Assembly (NCBI GenBank): GCA_964459995.1
Contig: CAYWOR010000002.1
Coordinates: forward strand, 62,001 to 126,000
Source: CAZSHG01 sp964459995
Lineage (GTDB): Bacteria > UBP14 > UBA6098
DNA length: 64,000 nucleotides
Reading direction: 5' to 3'
The translations under genes and the position numbers were made by a program. Under the pieces are notes generated by a model, which was given only the letters and a program-made list of their open reading frames with translations, did no database searches and was not told the DNA's origin. Below are positions 8,155 through 16,661 of this stretch, piece by piece (positions within the stretch are counted from its first letter, which is position 1; each line of letters opens with the position of its first letter).

Positions 8155-8816
8155 ATAGAGAGGTTTTGATTGCGCCATCGGTGTTGGCGGCTGATTTTGG
8201 GAATCTCGAAAGGGAGATACGCGCAACAGAGTCAGCCGGCGCGGATATGATTCATTTGGATATTATGGACGGCCATTTTGTGCCAAATATCAGTTTTGGC
8301 CCCAAGGTTTCGAGTTTCGTCACGAAAAATAGCGCTCTGCCCTGCGATGCCCATCTGATGGTAACCGATCCATTAAAATGGGCACCTGAATTCGCGAAAA
8401 TAGGTTGTGAGTATATCACATTTCATGATGAAATATGCGAATCGCCGGAGAAGGCAATCGAGATTGCCGAAAAGATACGTGATATGGGCGTAAAACCGGG
8501 GATAAGTTACAATCCGGACAACGATTTATCTTCATTAGAAAAAATTATCGATTCCATCGACTTAGTGCTAATAATGACAGTTTTTCCAGGGTTTGCCGGA
8601 CAGAGTTTTCTCGAAGAGGGATTCGAGAATCTTGTCAAGGCGGATCAAATTCGCAACAGTATGAAACCGGACATGTTCATCGCTATCGACGGCGGAATCT
8701 CGCCGGATAACGCTTTGCATGTGATCGAAGCTGGTGCGGATATTCTTGTGATGGGTTCGGCTTTCTATGGCGCGAGAGATTACGGCGAAGTTATTAGACG
8801 AGTTCGCGAGCTATAG
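8151..8816 (+). CDS. rpe: Ribulose-phosphate 3-epimerase
   Basis: This 221-aa TIM-barrel enzyme interconverts ribulose 5-phosphate and xylulose 5-phosphate in the pentose phosphate pathway. Visible family motifs are IAPSVLAADFGNLEREI at the N-terminus, the metal/active-site segments HLDIMDGHFVPNISFGP and CDAHLMV, the loop MTVFPGFAGQSF (usually MSVNPGFGGQ) and the phosphate-binding AIDGGISPDNA. Length is normal. It overlaps the upstream glycosyltransferase by 4 bp and is followed within 20 bp by a strong bidirectional hairpin terminator facing the EF-G2 gene. The Asn-to-Phe change in the PGF loop is unusual but does not touch the metal ligands. The assignment is secure. Confidence 0.95.
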   Translation: MNREVLIAPSVLAADFGNLEREIRATESAGADMIHLDIMDGHFVPNISFGPKVSSFVTKNSALPCDAHLMVTDPLKWAPEFAKIGCEYITFHDEICESPEKAIEIAEKIRDMGVKPGISYNPDNDLSSLEKIIDSIDLVLIMTVFPGFAGQSFLEEGFENLVKADQIRNSMKPDMFIAIDGGISPDNALHVIEAGADILVMGSAFYGARDYGEVIRRVREL

Positions 8817-8833
8817 GGGAAATTTTGCGAAAA

Positions 8834-8865
8834 AAAAGGGCGGTCTCGATCGAGTCCGCCCTTTT
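8834..8865. terminator. Bidirectional intrinsic terminator between rpe and the EF-G2 gene
   Basis: AAAA-GGGCGG and CCGCCC-TTTT flank a self-complementary core (CTCGATCGAG), giving a long perfect stem with A-run and T-run on either side. It lies between two convergent genes (ends 8816 and 8880) and can serve both. Confidence 0.85.
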
Positions 8866-8879
8866 CGCTTGTTTGCGCT

Positions 8880-10973
8880 TTATTCTTCTTCGTCGCGCTT
8901 TTTGGATTCTTCGATAATCTGTTGCTGGATGTCGTGCGGTGCGGCTTCATAGTGCGAAAACTCGCGAGTGAAAAATCCGCGCCCCTGTGTCAGGCTTCTG
9001 AGGATTGTCGAGTATTTGTAAAGCTCGGACTGAGGAACAAGCGCTTTGATTTTCGTGAAAGCGCCGGTGGGTTCCATTCCGGAGATTTTGCCTCTGCGCG
9101 AGGAAATGTCACCCATAACATCACCGGTAAACATTTCGGGGACAATGATTTCGACATTGTCGTGCGGTTCGAGAATGTATGGGTCGGCTTTTTCGAATGC
9201 GGCTTTGAAACCAAGATGTGCCGCGATTCTAAATGCCATTTCGCTGGAATCGACCGTGTGGAAAGAGCCGTCGTAGAGCGCGACCGCAATATCGACTACT
9301 TTATAGCCCGCAAGAACGCCTTTTTCCATGATTTCGGCGACACCTTTATCGACAGCAGGAATGAATTTGCCGGGGACAACCCCGCCGGTGATTTGGTCGA
9401 GGAACTCGTATCCCTCGCCACGTTCGCGCGGTTGAAGTCTTAGCCAAACATCGCCAAACTGGCCTCTGCCGCCGGTTTGCTTCTTGTGGCGGCCTTGGGA
9501 TTCTGCGGTTTTGCGGATTGTTTCGCGATATTTGATTTTGGGGCGCTCAAGCTCGACTTCGACAGCGAACTGTTCTTTGAGCTTATCGACGATGAGATCG
9601 AGTTGAAGCTCGCCCATACCATAAAGGATGGTCTGCTTGAGTTCGGAATCGACGGCATAGGTGAAAGTGGGGTCTTCCGAGGCCAATCTTGCAAGTCCTG
9701 TGGCGATTTTGTCCTCTTCGCCCTTTTGTTTGGCGACGATTGCGACATCGATTACCGGTTTGGGGAACTCGATTGGCGAAAGCACGACAGTTTTTGACTT
9801 ATCGCAAAGGGTATCGCAAGTATTCGAGTTTTTGAGTTTTACCGTAACACCGATATCTCCGGCGGCGATTTTTTTCACTTCCTGACGATCTTTGCCTCTG
9901 GCGATGTATATCGTTCCGATTCTTTCCGAGCCGTTTTGGTTAGGATTGAAAAGTTCCTGGCCGTTCGTAACCGCTCCGGAGTAGCATTTGAAATATGTAA
10001 GTCTTCCGACATGCTCTTCGCTGAAGGTTTTGTAAATTAAAGCGCATGTTGGCGCAGATTCCGAGACCTCGCGGGTTTCGGTTTGTTCTTCGGCGGAGGT
10101 GCTCGGCTTGCCTTTTACTAATCCGACCAGATTTGGCGCAGGCAGGAGATCGACCATGAAATTGACGGCAATGTCGGCCCCGATATTGTTCGACGCGCTA
10201 ATAGGTATGACTGGGAAGAGTTTGCCCTTTAGAACCGCTTTGCGAAGTCCGCTGATTAGTTCTTCGTGGCTGAGTTCGCCGGTTTCGAAATATTTTTCGA
10301 TGAGTGTATCGTCGCTTTCGGCGACCGATTCCATGAGTTGCGTTCTATATTCGTCGATTTGACCCTGCATATCCGCAGGGACATCGATGGGGGTTCCTTT
10401 GCCCTTGCCACCGCTTTCGTATGAATATGCTTTATTTGCGAGCATATCGACGATGCCGTTGAAAGATTCGCTTGCGCCTATTGGCACCGCGATTGGCGCA
10501 ACACCGTTTCCGAAGGCGTCTTTAAGCTCTTTGAGAGCTTTGCCGTAATCGGCGTTTTCGCGATCCATGCGATTGACGAGGAACATACAGGGTTTGCCGG
10601 CGAGATGCCCCCAAGCCGTTTGTGTTCCGACTTCGACAGCATTTTGCGCGGCGACGAGCATGATCCCGGCTTCGGCAACACGGACGCCGCTAATAAGCTC
10701 TCCCGCGAAATCGGCATATCCCGGAGTATCGAGGATGTTTATTTTTATGCCTTTATGTTCGGCGTAAAGAAGCGACAGCTGAATCGAGCTTTTCCTCTCG
10801 ATTTCTTTTTGGTGATAGTCGCTGACCGTATTTCCGTCTTCGACGCCGCCCATGCGGTTTACAGCGCCGGTGGTGAACATTACGGCTTCAGCGAAGGTGG
10901 TCTTACCGACACCGCCATGACTTAGAAGCACGACGTTTCTGATGTTTTCGGTGGCGTATTCCTTAGTTGCCAC
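8880..10973 (-). CDS. fusA: Elongation factor G-like GTPase (EF-G2 type)
   Basis: This 697-aa translational GTPase has the five-domain EF-G layout. The G1 motif is HGGVGKTT (residues 19-26) and G4 is NRMD (134-137) in place of NKxD. The switch II motif is DTPGYADF, with Tyr86 where canonical EF-G has the catalytic His of DTPGHVDF. Domain IV shows KQTGGRGQFGDVWLRLQP, and domain V ends with QGRGFFTREFSHYE. The Tyr substitution and the divergent G1/G4 fit the EF-G2/FusA2 paralogue group rather than the main translocase, so a canonical fusA probably lies elsewhere. GAGAGGAG precedes the ATG, and an upstream TTGACA-17-TATCTT promoter gives a leader of ~65-70 nt. The call as an EF-G family member is secure; the paralogue assignment is an inference from motifs. 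Confidence 0.93.
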   Translation of the reverse strand: MATKEYATENIRNVVLLSHGGVGKTTFAEAVMFTTGAVNRMGGVEDGNTVSDYHQKEIERKSSIQLSLLYAEHKGIKINILDTPGYADFAGELISGVRVAEAGIMLVAAQNAVEVGTQTAWGHLAGKPCMFLVNRMDRENADYGKALKELKDAFGNGVAPIAVPIGASESFNGIVDMLANKAYSYESGGKGKGTPIDVPADMQGQIDEYRTQLMESVAESDDTLIEKYFETGELSHEELISGLRKAVLKGKLFPVIPISASNNIGADIAVNFMVDLLPAPNLVGLVKGKPSTSAEEQTETREVSESAPTCALIYKTFSEEHVGRLTYFKCYSGAVTNGQELFNPNQNGSERIGTIYIARGKDRQEVKKIAAGDIGVTVKLKNSNTCDTLCDKSKTVVLSPIEFPKPVIDVAIVAKQKGEEDKIATGLARLASEDPTFTYAVDSELKQTILYGMGELQLDLIVDKLKEQFAVEVELERPKIKYRETIRKTAESQGRHKKQTGGRGQFGDVWLRLQPRERGEGYEFLDQITGGVVPGKFIPAVDKGVAEIMEKGVLAGYKVVDIAVALYDGSFHTVDSSEMAFRIAAHLGFKAAFEKADPYILEPHDNVEIIVPEMFTGDVMGDISSRRGKISGMEPTGAFTKIKALVPQSELYKYSTILRSLTQGRGFFTREFSHYEAAPHDIQQQIIEESKKRDEEE

Positions 10974-11041
10974 GGTAACTCCTCTCTCTTATTTTTTGAC
11001 CACAAATTAAGCAAAAAATGAAAATGGTCGAACAAGCGAGC

Positions 11042-11070
11042 AAGATATATTTATCTTAGCGCTTTGTCAA
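11042..11070 (-). promoter_or_regulatory. Promoter of the EF-G2 gene
   Basis: On the minus strand TTGACA (11065-11070), 17 bp, TATCTT (11042-11047), followed by a leader of ~65-70 nt and the Shine-Dalgarno GAGAGGAG before the ATG at 10973. Confidence 0.55.
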
Positions 11071-11112
11071 ACAAAATAATTCTTTTGGAATCGAAGGGGT
11101 TTTGCAGGCGAA

Positions 11113-12138
11113 TTAATATGGCCAAAGTGTTTCGACGTTAAGTATCATCTGAGGGCGGATGATAATCAATGCGAGGTAGGCTAAATATACGAGTATTAGG
11201 CCCATTCCTTCGGCCCTGTCGAGTTTTCTGTCAGAACTAAGAAGTGGCAGGACTAAAATCGAAAGGCCAATCATAACCGGAAAGTCGTAGATAAGGACAT
11301 CTTTTTCGACCGGCAAATAGCCTGTGATAGAAGCCGGAAGGCCGATAACTATCATCGTATTGAAAAGATTCGAGCCGATAACGTTGCCGACAGAGATATC
11401 CGGCTCGTTCTTTATAGCGGCCACGACAGATGTTGCAAGCTCCGGAAGGCTTGTTCCGAGGGCAACGACCGATGCGCCGATTACCATTTCGCTAATGCCG
11501 AATTCTAATGCAATTACTGTCGCCGAGCGGACGGTGAAATCAGCGCCGAGCACTAATCCGCCTATCCCTAAGATTACCATAAGGATATCGCCGAACCAGG
11601 ATTGGCTTGAGCGGGCTTCGTTAATCTCCTCTTGGGTAACAGGGTTTTGAAGTTCGAGGTTAAATTCTTCAGGAAGGACTTTAAGGCTTTTCACTATTTG
11701 TGGAAAGACTGCTACGAAGAAGGTAATAGCGAATCCTATAAGAAGGACGATGCCTTCGCCGGAGCTTATCTCGAGGTTGCCTGCAAAAATGAAAAGGAAA
11801 ATGCCTGCGAAAATGCTTATAGGAACTTCGAGGCGGACGGTTCGGTCCTCGACGCGCATAGGTGCTAAGAGTGCGGATATGCCGAGAATCAAACCGAGAT
11901 TCGCGACGTTCGAGCCTATTGCGTTGCCTAATGCGATTGCGGGAGAACCTTTTAGCGCGGCTGTCATGGACACGACGAGTTCTGGTGTCGAGGTTCCGAA
12001 GGCAACAATCGTAAGACCGACAATCAGAGGATGAATTCCTAATGACAGAGCGATTCGTTTTGCACCGCGAACCATTCCCTCTGCGCCGACATAGAGGATT
12101 AGGATACCTCCTATAAATGTTAAGATATTAAGAAACAT
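11113..12138 (-). CDS. Calcium/sodium antiporter, CaCA family (YrbG-like)
   Basis: This 341-aa inner-membrane protein consists of about ten hydrophobic segments arranged as an internal duplication. Each half carries the alpha-repeat ion-binding motif: GTSTPE at residues 48-53 with GNAIGSNVANLGLILG following, and GTSLPE at 228-233 with GNVIGSNLFNTMIVIG following. This is the hallmark of the Ca/cation antiporter superfamily (prokaryotic YrbG/NCX type), which exchanges Na+ or H+ for Ca2+. The central hydrophilic loop is short (residues ~151-181). The gene overlaps the end of surE by 11 bp and lies in the same operon. The exact cation pair cannot be decided from sequence. Confidence 0.92.
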   Translation of the reverse strand: MFLNILTFIGGILILYVGAEGMVRGAKRIALSLGIHPLIVGLTIVAFGTSTPELVVSMTAALKGSPAIALGNAIGSNVANLGLILGISALLAPMRVEDRTVRLEVPISIFAGIFLFIFAGNLEISSGEGIVLLIGFAITFFVAVFPQIVKSLKVLPEEFNLELQNPVTQEEINEARSSQSWFGDILMVILGIGGLVLGADFTVRSATVIALEFGISEMVIGASVVALGTSLPELATSVVAAIKNEPDISVGNVIGSNLFNTMIVIGLPASITGYLPVEKDVLIYDFPVMIGLSILVLPLLSSDRKLDRAEGMGLILVYLAYLALIIIRPQMILNVETLWPY

Positions 12139-12907
12139 CGGCCTTCCATAAATTGTCGAGTCCCCAACTATTTAAAATAGGTAAAAACTTTCTTGCAGTC
12201 AAGTCGTAATGAACCGGCGTAATTGTGATGTATCCGTTACTGAGCGCTGTAACATCGTGGTCTGCGTGGGAATCATCGGCCACCATCGCGCCTGTCATCC
12301 AGTAATACTCTTGTCCTCGCGGGTCTTTTCGTTTTTCGAAGAAGTCGTTGAAATTAGTGTTGCCCTGCGATGCAACCTTGACGCCTTTTATCTCATCAGG
12401 CGGAATATCGGGAATGTTGATATTCAGTAGCACACCTTCGGGAAGGCCATTTGCGAGGACTTTTTTGGCGATGAGTTCAGTGAATTTTATTGCAGTCGAG
12501 TAATCGCCCCCGAGTCTGTTGTCAATCGATACAGATATCGAGGGGATTCCGAGGAGAGTGCCTTCGGTAGCGGCGGAAACTGTTCCAGAATATATGAGAC
12601 TCGCGCCGACATTGGCTCCGTGGTTTATGCCTGAGATTAATAGCTCGGGCGGTTCGTCCATGAGGACTTTTATTGCGAGTTTTACGGCATCCGCAGGGGT
12701 GCCGTTGCAGGAAAAGAGGGGTATTTCAATCGAGTTTTCGACTTTTGTAATCCGGAGTGGGTTGGAGAGGGTAATGGCGTGGCCAACCGCGGACTGTTCT
12801 CTGTCCGGAGCCATAACCAGAACGTCGAAAAGCTTGGATAAGTCCTTCGCAAGTTCGAGAATACCCTTTGAATGAATTCCGTCGTCGTTAGTTATCAGAA
12901 TCGTCAT
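12128..12907 (-). CDS. surE: 5'/3'-nucleotidase SurE
   Basis: This 259-aa metal-dependent phosphatase acts on nucleoside 5'/3'-monophosphates and is often linked to stationary-phase survival. The N-terminal metal site ITNDDGIHSKGI (D8, D9), S39 in REQSAVGHAITL and N95 in ISGINHGANVGASLIYSGT match the four SurE metal ligands. Length is typical. A GAGG Shine-Dalgarno lies just upstream of the ATG at 12907. Its 3' end overlaps the antiporter start by 11 bp, so the two are probably translated from one mRNA. Confidence 0.95.
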   Translation of the reverse strand: MTILITNDDGIHSKGILELAKDLSKLFDVLVMAPDREQSAVGHAITLSNPLRITKVENSIEIPLFSCNGTPADAVKLAIKVLMDEPPELLISGINHGANVGASLIYSGTVSAATEGTLLGIPSISVSIDNRLGGDYSTAIKFTELIAKKVLANGLPEGVLLNINIPDIPPDEIKGVKVASQGNTNFNDFFEKRKDPRGQEYYWMTGAMVADDSHADHDVTALSNGYITITPVHYDLTARKFLPILNSWGLDNLWKADVS

Positions 12908-12999
12908 TTTGCCTCTTTTATTCTATTAAAATAAGGGGTCGGAGCGGTTTTGGCAACCTTTTTTAAGCGAATAGACTGCCGACGACAAAAAAAACCGAT

Positions 13000-13051
13000 G
13001 GGGACGACAAACTCGAGTCCGTGGCCGCGGCGTTAAAGTTATCTCGTCCCC
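13000..13051. repeat. 52-bp palindrome-bounded element
   Basis: GGGGACGA at 13000-13007 is the exact reverse complement of TCGTCCCC at 13044-13051. The GC-rich interior contains smaller palindromes (CTCGAG, CCGCGG). The structure resembles a small REP/MITE-like unit. No second copy was found in this window, so its mobility is unproven. Confidence 0.4.
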
Positions 13052-13118
13052 TACCGGCGTTCGTATCAAAAGAAGAATATCGAAAATTTGTTCGATGCAA
13101 TCTTCGAAACACGAGGTT

Positions 13119-13131
13119 GCACCCCTCGTGC
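13119..13131. repeat. Inverted copy of 13-bp motif from 565-577
   Basis: GCACCCCTCGTGC is the exact reverse complement of the motif at 565-577. It lies about 100 bp from the hairpin-like copy at 13228-13245, much as the first motif lies 76 bp from its hairpin. Confidence 0.35.
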
Positions 13132-13227
13132 CAACAGTGCGCATATCCTATAACGCCTTGAATAACATAATGTTACAAATTTATGACTCAAGGATTATCG
13201 AAGTTGAGGCGAACCGAAATTTCACAA

Positions 13228-13245
13228 GTGTCCCTACAGGTTCAC
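13228..13245. repeat. Degenerate copy of hairpin repeat 653-670
   Basis: GTGTCCC-TACA-GGTTCAC matches GTGTCCC-CACA-GGGACAC except for one loop base and two right-arm bases, in the same orientation. It lies just upstream of the Mo-hydroxylase promoter. Confidence 0.35.
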
Positions 13246-13254
13246 ATGAAAGAG

Positions 13255-13283
13255 TTGACTCTTACCTGAACACGCTGTATTAT
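13255..13283 (+). promoter_or_regulatory. Promoter of the molybdenum hydroxylase operon
   Basis: TTGACT (13255-13260), 17 bp, TATTAT (13278-13283), 27 nt before the GTG start at 13311. This is a good housekeeping-type match. Confidence 0.65.
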
Positions 13284-13310
13284 TGGAATAACATTTACGA
13301 ATGAGGCGAT

Positions 13311-13928
13311 GTGAGAGAAACGAAACTCATTGGAATTTTGCTGGCCGGCGGAAAGGGCGAACGGATGGGGTCGCGCCCGAAAGCTCTTTTGCCAATCGGC
13401 GATGGAACATTCATGGGGGCTATCGTATCTTCGATGAAAGATGCCGGAATCGAGGATATAGCCGTGGTTGTGGGGTTTCACGCCGATGAGGTGTTGCCAT
13501 TTGTGCCGCATGGAATTCGTTCCATGATTAATCCGACACCGGAAAAGGATATGCTGTCTTCGTTGTTGATAGGCCTTAAATGCGCCTTCGAAGAGCATAC
13601 CGGAGCGCTTATCGCGCTTTCTGATTATCCCTTGGTTAAGGTCTCGACTTATCGTGCTCTTGTCGAGGAGCATCGGGAGCATCCGGAGTGTATTATTTCG
13701 CCGGTAAATGAGAACCATGGCGGACATCCTGTGGTTTTTCCAAAGATCCTTTTTGGCGAGTTGGAGAGTGCGCCGTTCGAGGTCGGCGCGAGGCATGTTG
13801 TCCGTGCAAATCCTCAATTGCGGCGTTTTGTGCCGGTTGATGACCCCGGTATTCGTATTGACATAAACACACCGGAATTATATCAGGAATATATTGGGTC
13901 AATAAATGGAGAATACTCATGGCAGTAG
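13311..13928 (+). CDS. MobA/MocA-like nucleotidyltransferase
   Basis: This 205-aa protein has the GT-A nucleotidyltransferase fold of the molybdopterin cytidylyl/guanylyltransferase family. The nucleotide-binding signature LAGGKGERMGSRPKALL is at residues ~11-27, and the metal-site region is ALIALSDYPLV, with a C-terminal INTPELYQEY. Its place at the head of a molybdenum hydroxylase operon points to a MocA-type role: adding CMP to molybdopterin to make the cytosine dinucleotide cofactor. This is inferred from context, and the closest MobA/GlmU-type relatives use other substrates. The start is GTG at 13311 with GAGG about 5 nt upstream. It overlaps the Mo subunit gene by 10 bp. Confidence 0.85.
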   Translation: MRETKLIGILLAGGKGERMGSRPKALLPIGDGTFMGAIVSSMKDAGIEDIAVVVGFHADEVLPFVPHGIRSMINPTPEKDMLSSLLIGLKCAFEEHTGALIALSDYPLVKVSTYRALVEEHREHPECIISPVNENHGGHPVVFPKILFGELESAPFEVGARHVVRANPQLRRFVPVDDPGIRIDINTPELYQEYIGSINGEYSWQ

Positions 13929-16207
13929 GGAAAAGTGTTCGAAGGGTCGATGCTGTCGCGAAGGCTTCCGGTGAGGCTAAGTATGTATCGGACATGATTT
14001 TGCCTGGGATGTTAGTGGGGAAAGTATTATTCTCGAAAGTGGCTTACGGGAAAATTCTTCGGCTGGATGTCGAGCGCGCGCGCAGTATCGATGGTGTTTT
14101 CGCAGTTGTTACCTCGAAGGATGTGCCGGGGAAGAATATCTGCCATATTGTTTTCGACGACATGCCCTTTTTAGCGGAAGATGAGGTTCGATTCTACGGC
14201 CAGGCGATTGCGATTGTGGCGGCGGAAAGCGAGACGAAGGCAATCGAGGCTTTGAAAGCAATCGAGCTTGAAATCGAGCCGCAAAACCCGCTTATCGATC
14301 CGGAAAAATTCGCAGATGCTGATTCACCGAGGCTTTTCGGCGAGAATAATGTCTTCGCGCACCACAAAATCAGGCGGGGCAATACGGAAGTAGGCTTCGC
14401 CGAATGCGATGCTGTTATCGAGCGGACATATCGCACCGGATATCAGGAACATGCATATTTGGAGACTCAGGGAATGCTCGCCGTGCCCTCATCAGAGGGC
14501 GGAATCGATGTTTACGGGACGATGCAGTGCCCCTTTTATGTCCATGGCGCTGTCGCCGATGTTTTGGGGCTCCCGCAATCCAAGGTTAGGGTTGTGCAAA
14601 CGACAACGGGCGGAGCTTTTGGCGGCAAAGAAGACGTGCCATCTTTGATTGCTGGATGGGCATCTTTATTAGCAATATCAAGTTGCAAACCGGTTAAGCT
14701 TATTTTGAACCGAAATGAGGATTTTTTTTCGATGAGTAAACGGCACCCATCGCGGACAAAGGTGAAAATCGGGGCATCTGCGGAGGGAAAACTAATTGCG
14801 GCAGAAATCGATATAATTTTCGATGCCGGTGCTTATTCAACGCTGTCTCCGGTGGTTCTTTGGCGTGGAATTGTGCATAGTTGCGGGCCGTATCGGGTCG
14901 CGAATGCGAAAATCGATGCACGAGCTGTAGCTACTAACAAAGTTCCCTGCGGAGCTTATAGAGGTTTTGGCTCGCCCCAAACCCTTTTCGCGATTGAATC
15001 TGCGATTGACGAGCTTGCGAAGGAACTTGGGATCGATGAAATCGAACTTCGCAAAAAAAACCATCTACACGAGAACGATGCAACTGTTACAGGGCAGGTT
15101 CTTTCGGGATCGGTCGGCCTTCAAGAGTGCTTTGAGAGAGCATTAGAGGCGAGCGATTATTTTGAGTTAAAAAAGAGACTTGCAGAGGAAACGGGTTCAA
15201 TTCGGCGAGGAGTTGGGGTTTCGACGATTTATTACGGCGTCGGATTGGGGGCCGGCGGAACTCATATGGCGCGAACAGGGGCTTATGTGAGCGTTCAGCA
15301 GGATGGAAGCGTGCATTTTGCAGTCGGCACCACGGAGATGGGGCAAGGGATGCGCACGGTTCTGGGACAGATTGTCGCGGAGGCCTTTGGGATCGATGTT
15401 GACAGGGTTTACTGTCTGCCGGTTGATTCCAGCCGAGTTCCTGACAGCGGCCCTACTGTTGCATCTCGCGCAACCACGATGAGCGGACGCGCTCTGTTGA
15501 CCGCTTGTGCGGAGATTAAGGGAAATATCGCGAAGGCAATCGAAGCAAAACTTGCCACAAAGGCTGTGAATATAGGTTTTGGTGAGAGTAAAGTGTTTAG
15601 GGTCGATGAGCCTTCGAGATTTCTAAGTTGGCAAGAAGCTATAACGGAGGCATGGCGGGCAAAGGCCGGACTGACTGTAGTTGGGCATGATTCCAGCCCT
15701 CCAACCAGCTGGGACGCTGAAACTGGCCATGGCGACGCTTATGTGGTCTTCTCATGGGCGGTTAATGTTGCACAGGTGGCCGTAGATACGCGCACCGGCG
15801 TTGTTCGCCTTGAAAAACTCTGGGCCGCGCATGATATGGGCAAGGCAATAAATCCGCAGTTGGTCGAGGGCCAGATCGAGGGCGGATCCTTGCAGGGCGC
15901 GGGTTATTCGCTCATCGAGGAGTATTTGATCGACGAAGCTGGCAGGCCGTTGAATCCGAGGTTTTCATTTTATCATATCCCGACAACCGCCGATGCACCG
16001 GAAATTGTTCCCATTATCGTCGAAGCGGCTTATAAGGACGGGCCTTTCGGGGCAAAGGGGTTCGGAGAACAGCCGCTGATGGGTATCGCACCGGCAGTCG
16101 CAAATGCTGTTTACAACGCTGTCGGAGTTCGTTTCCGGGAACAGCCGTTTATTCCGGAGCGTGTTTGGACTGGACTAAAGGATAATTATTATGAAGATAG
16201 AATTTAA
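13919..16207 (+). CDS. Xanthine dehydrogenase-type molybdenum-binding subunit
   Basis: This 762-aa catalytic subunit of a molybdenum hydroxylase binds the Mo-pterin cofactor and hydroxylates a carbon centre of an N-heterocycle or aldehyde. The N-terminal a/b hammerhead domain covers ~1-125. Mo-pterin motifs are GGAFGGKE (231-238), AYRGFGSPQ (346-354) and GTTEMGQGM. The C-terminal GAKGFGEQPL places the catalytic Glu at ~717. The active-site loop resembles xanthine/aldehyde dehydrogenases and lacks the Cys-containing loop of CO dehydrogenase. The substrate is probably a purine such as xanthine, but this is not proven. The gene overlaps its upstream neighbour by 10 bp and the FeS gene by 17 bp. 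Confidence 0.92.
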   Translation: MAVGKSVRRVDAVAKASGEAKYVSDMILPGMLVGKVLFSKVAYGKILRLDVERARSIDGVFAVVTSKDVPGKNICHIVFDDMPFLAEDEVRFYGQAIAIVAAESETKAIEALKAIELEIEPQNPLIDPEKFADADSPRLFGENNVFAHHKIRRGNTEVGFAECDAVIERTYRTGYQEHAYLETQGMLAVPSSEGGIDVYGTMQCPFYVHGAVADVLGLPQSKVRVVQTTTGGAFGGKEDVPSLIAGWASLLAISSCKPVKLILNRNEDFFSMSKRHPSRTKVKIGASAEGKLIAAEIDIIFDAGAYSTLSPVVLWRGIVHSCGPYRVANAKIDARAVATNKVPCGAYRGFGSPQTLFAIESAIDELAKELGIDEIELRKKNHLHENDATVTGQVLSGSVGLQECFERALEASDYFELKKRLAEETGSIRRGVGVSTIYYGVGLGAGGTHMARTGAYVSVQQDGSVHFAVGTTEMGQGMRTVLGQIVAEAFGIDVDRVYCLPVDSSRVPDSGPTVASRATTMSGRALLTACAEIKGNIAKAIEAKLATKAVNIGFGESKVFRVDEPSRFLSWQEAITEAWRAKAGLTVVGHDSSPPTSWDAETGHGDAYVVFSWAVNVAQVAVDTRTGVVRLEKLWAAHDMGKAINPQLVEGQIEGGSLQGAGYSLIEEYLIDEAGRPLNPRFSFYHIPTTADAPEIVPIIVEAAYKDGPFGAKGFGEQPLMGIAPAVANAVYNAVGVRFREQPFIPERVWTGLKDNYYEDRI

Positions 16208-16661
16208 GCTAAATGACAAATATATAGTTGCCGAGATATCGTCTTCAGATAGGCTATTAGACATTATCCGCAACAAATTTGCTCTAACAGGGACCAAGGA
16301 AGGTTGCGGCGAGGGTGAATGCGGGGCGTGCGCGGTAATTATAGACGGCAAATTAGCAAATTCGTGCATTATTCCGGCTTTTCAGGCGGAGGGTGCAGAA
16401 ATCGAAACGATTGAGGGAATCGCGAAGACGATTATTGGGAAAGCTTTGATAGAGGCATTTGCAGATTGCGGCGCTGTGCAGTGTGGCTTTTGCATACCGG
16501 GTTTTGTTGTCGCTGGAACGGCTCTATTGCGCATGAATCCATCGCCATCACGCAATGATATTATAACTGCGCTGTCGGGGAACCTGTGTAGATGCACAGG
16601 CTATGGAAAAATTATCGAGGGTGTAACCCTCGCTTCAAAGCGGCTTAGGGAGGCGAAATGA
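16191..16661 (+). CDS. (2Fe-2S) subunit of molybdenum hydroxylase
   Basis: This 156-aa electron-transfer subunit has two [2Fe-2S] domains. The plant-ferredoxin-type N-terminal cluster uses C39, C44, C47 and C59 (GCGEGECGAC ... SC). The helical C-terminal cluster uses C98, C101, C133 and C135 (QCGFC ... LCRC). It passes electrons from the Mo centre to the FAD subunit. The Mo subunit and this gene overlap by 17 bp, and it overlaps the XdhC/CoxI-like gene by 4 bp (ATGA). Length and all eight cysteines are intact. Confidence 0.95.
   Translation: MKIEFKLNDKYIVAEISSSDRLLDIIRNKFALTGTKEGCGEGECGACAVIIDGKLANSCIIPAFQAEGAEIETIEGIAKTIIGKALIEAFADCGAVQCGFCIPGFVVAGTALLRMNPSPSRNDIITALSGNLCRCTGYGKIIEGVTLASKRLREAK

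Larger units (their letters stand above)
12908..13310. other. Gene-free 403-bp stretch with palindromic repeat remnants
   Basis: This region lies between divergently transcribed surE and the Mo-hydroxylase operon. It holds a 52-bp element with 8-bp inverted ends (13000-13051), copies of two short motifs also found at 565-670, and the operon promoter at 13255-13283. Short open frames on both strands (72 and 69 codons) have no start signal or family resemblance, so I do not call them genes. Confidence 0.6.

Noticed and set aside
12926..13304. Two short ORFs (72 aa minus, 69 aa plus) in the gene-free stretch
   Set aside because: They overlap each other and the palindromic element, have no family resemblance and no start signals.
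13919..16207. Carbon monoxide dehydrogenase large subunit
   Set aside because: The active-site loop reads AYRGFGSPQ and lacks the Cys-containing CoxL signature.
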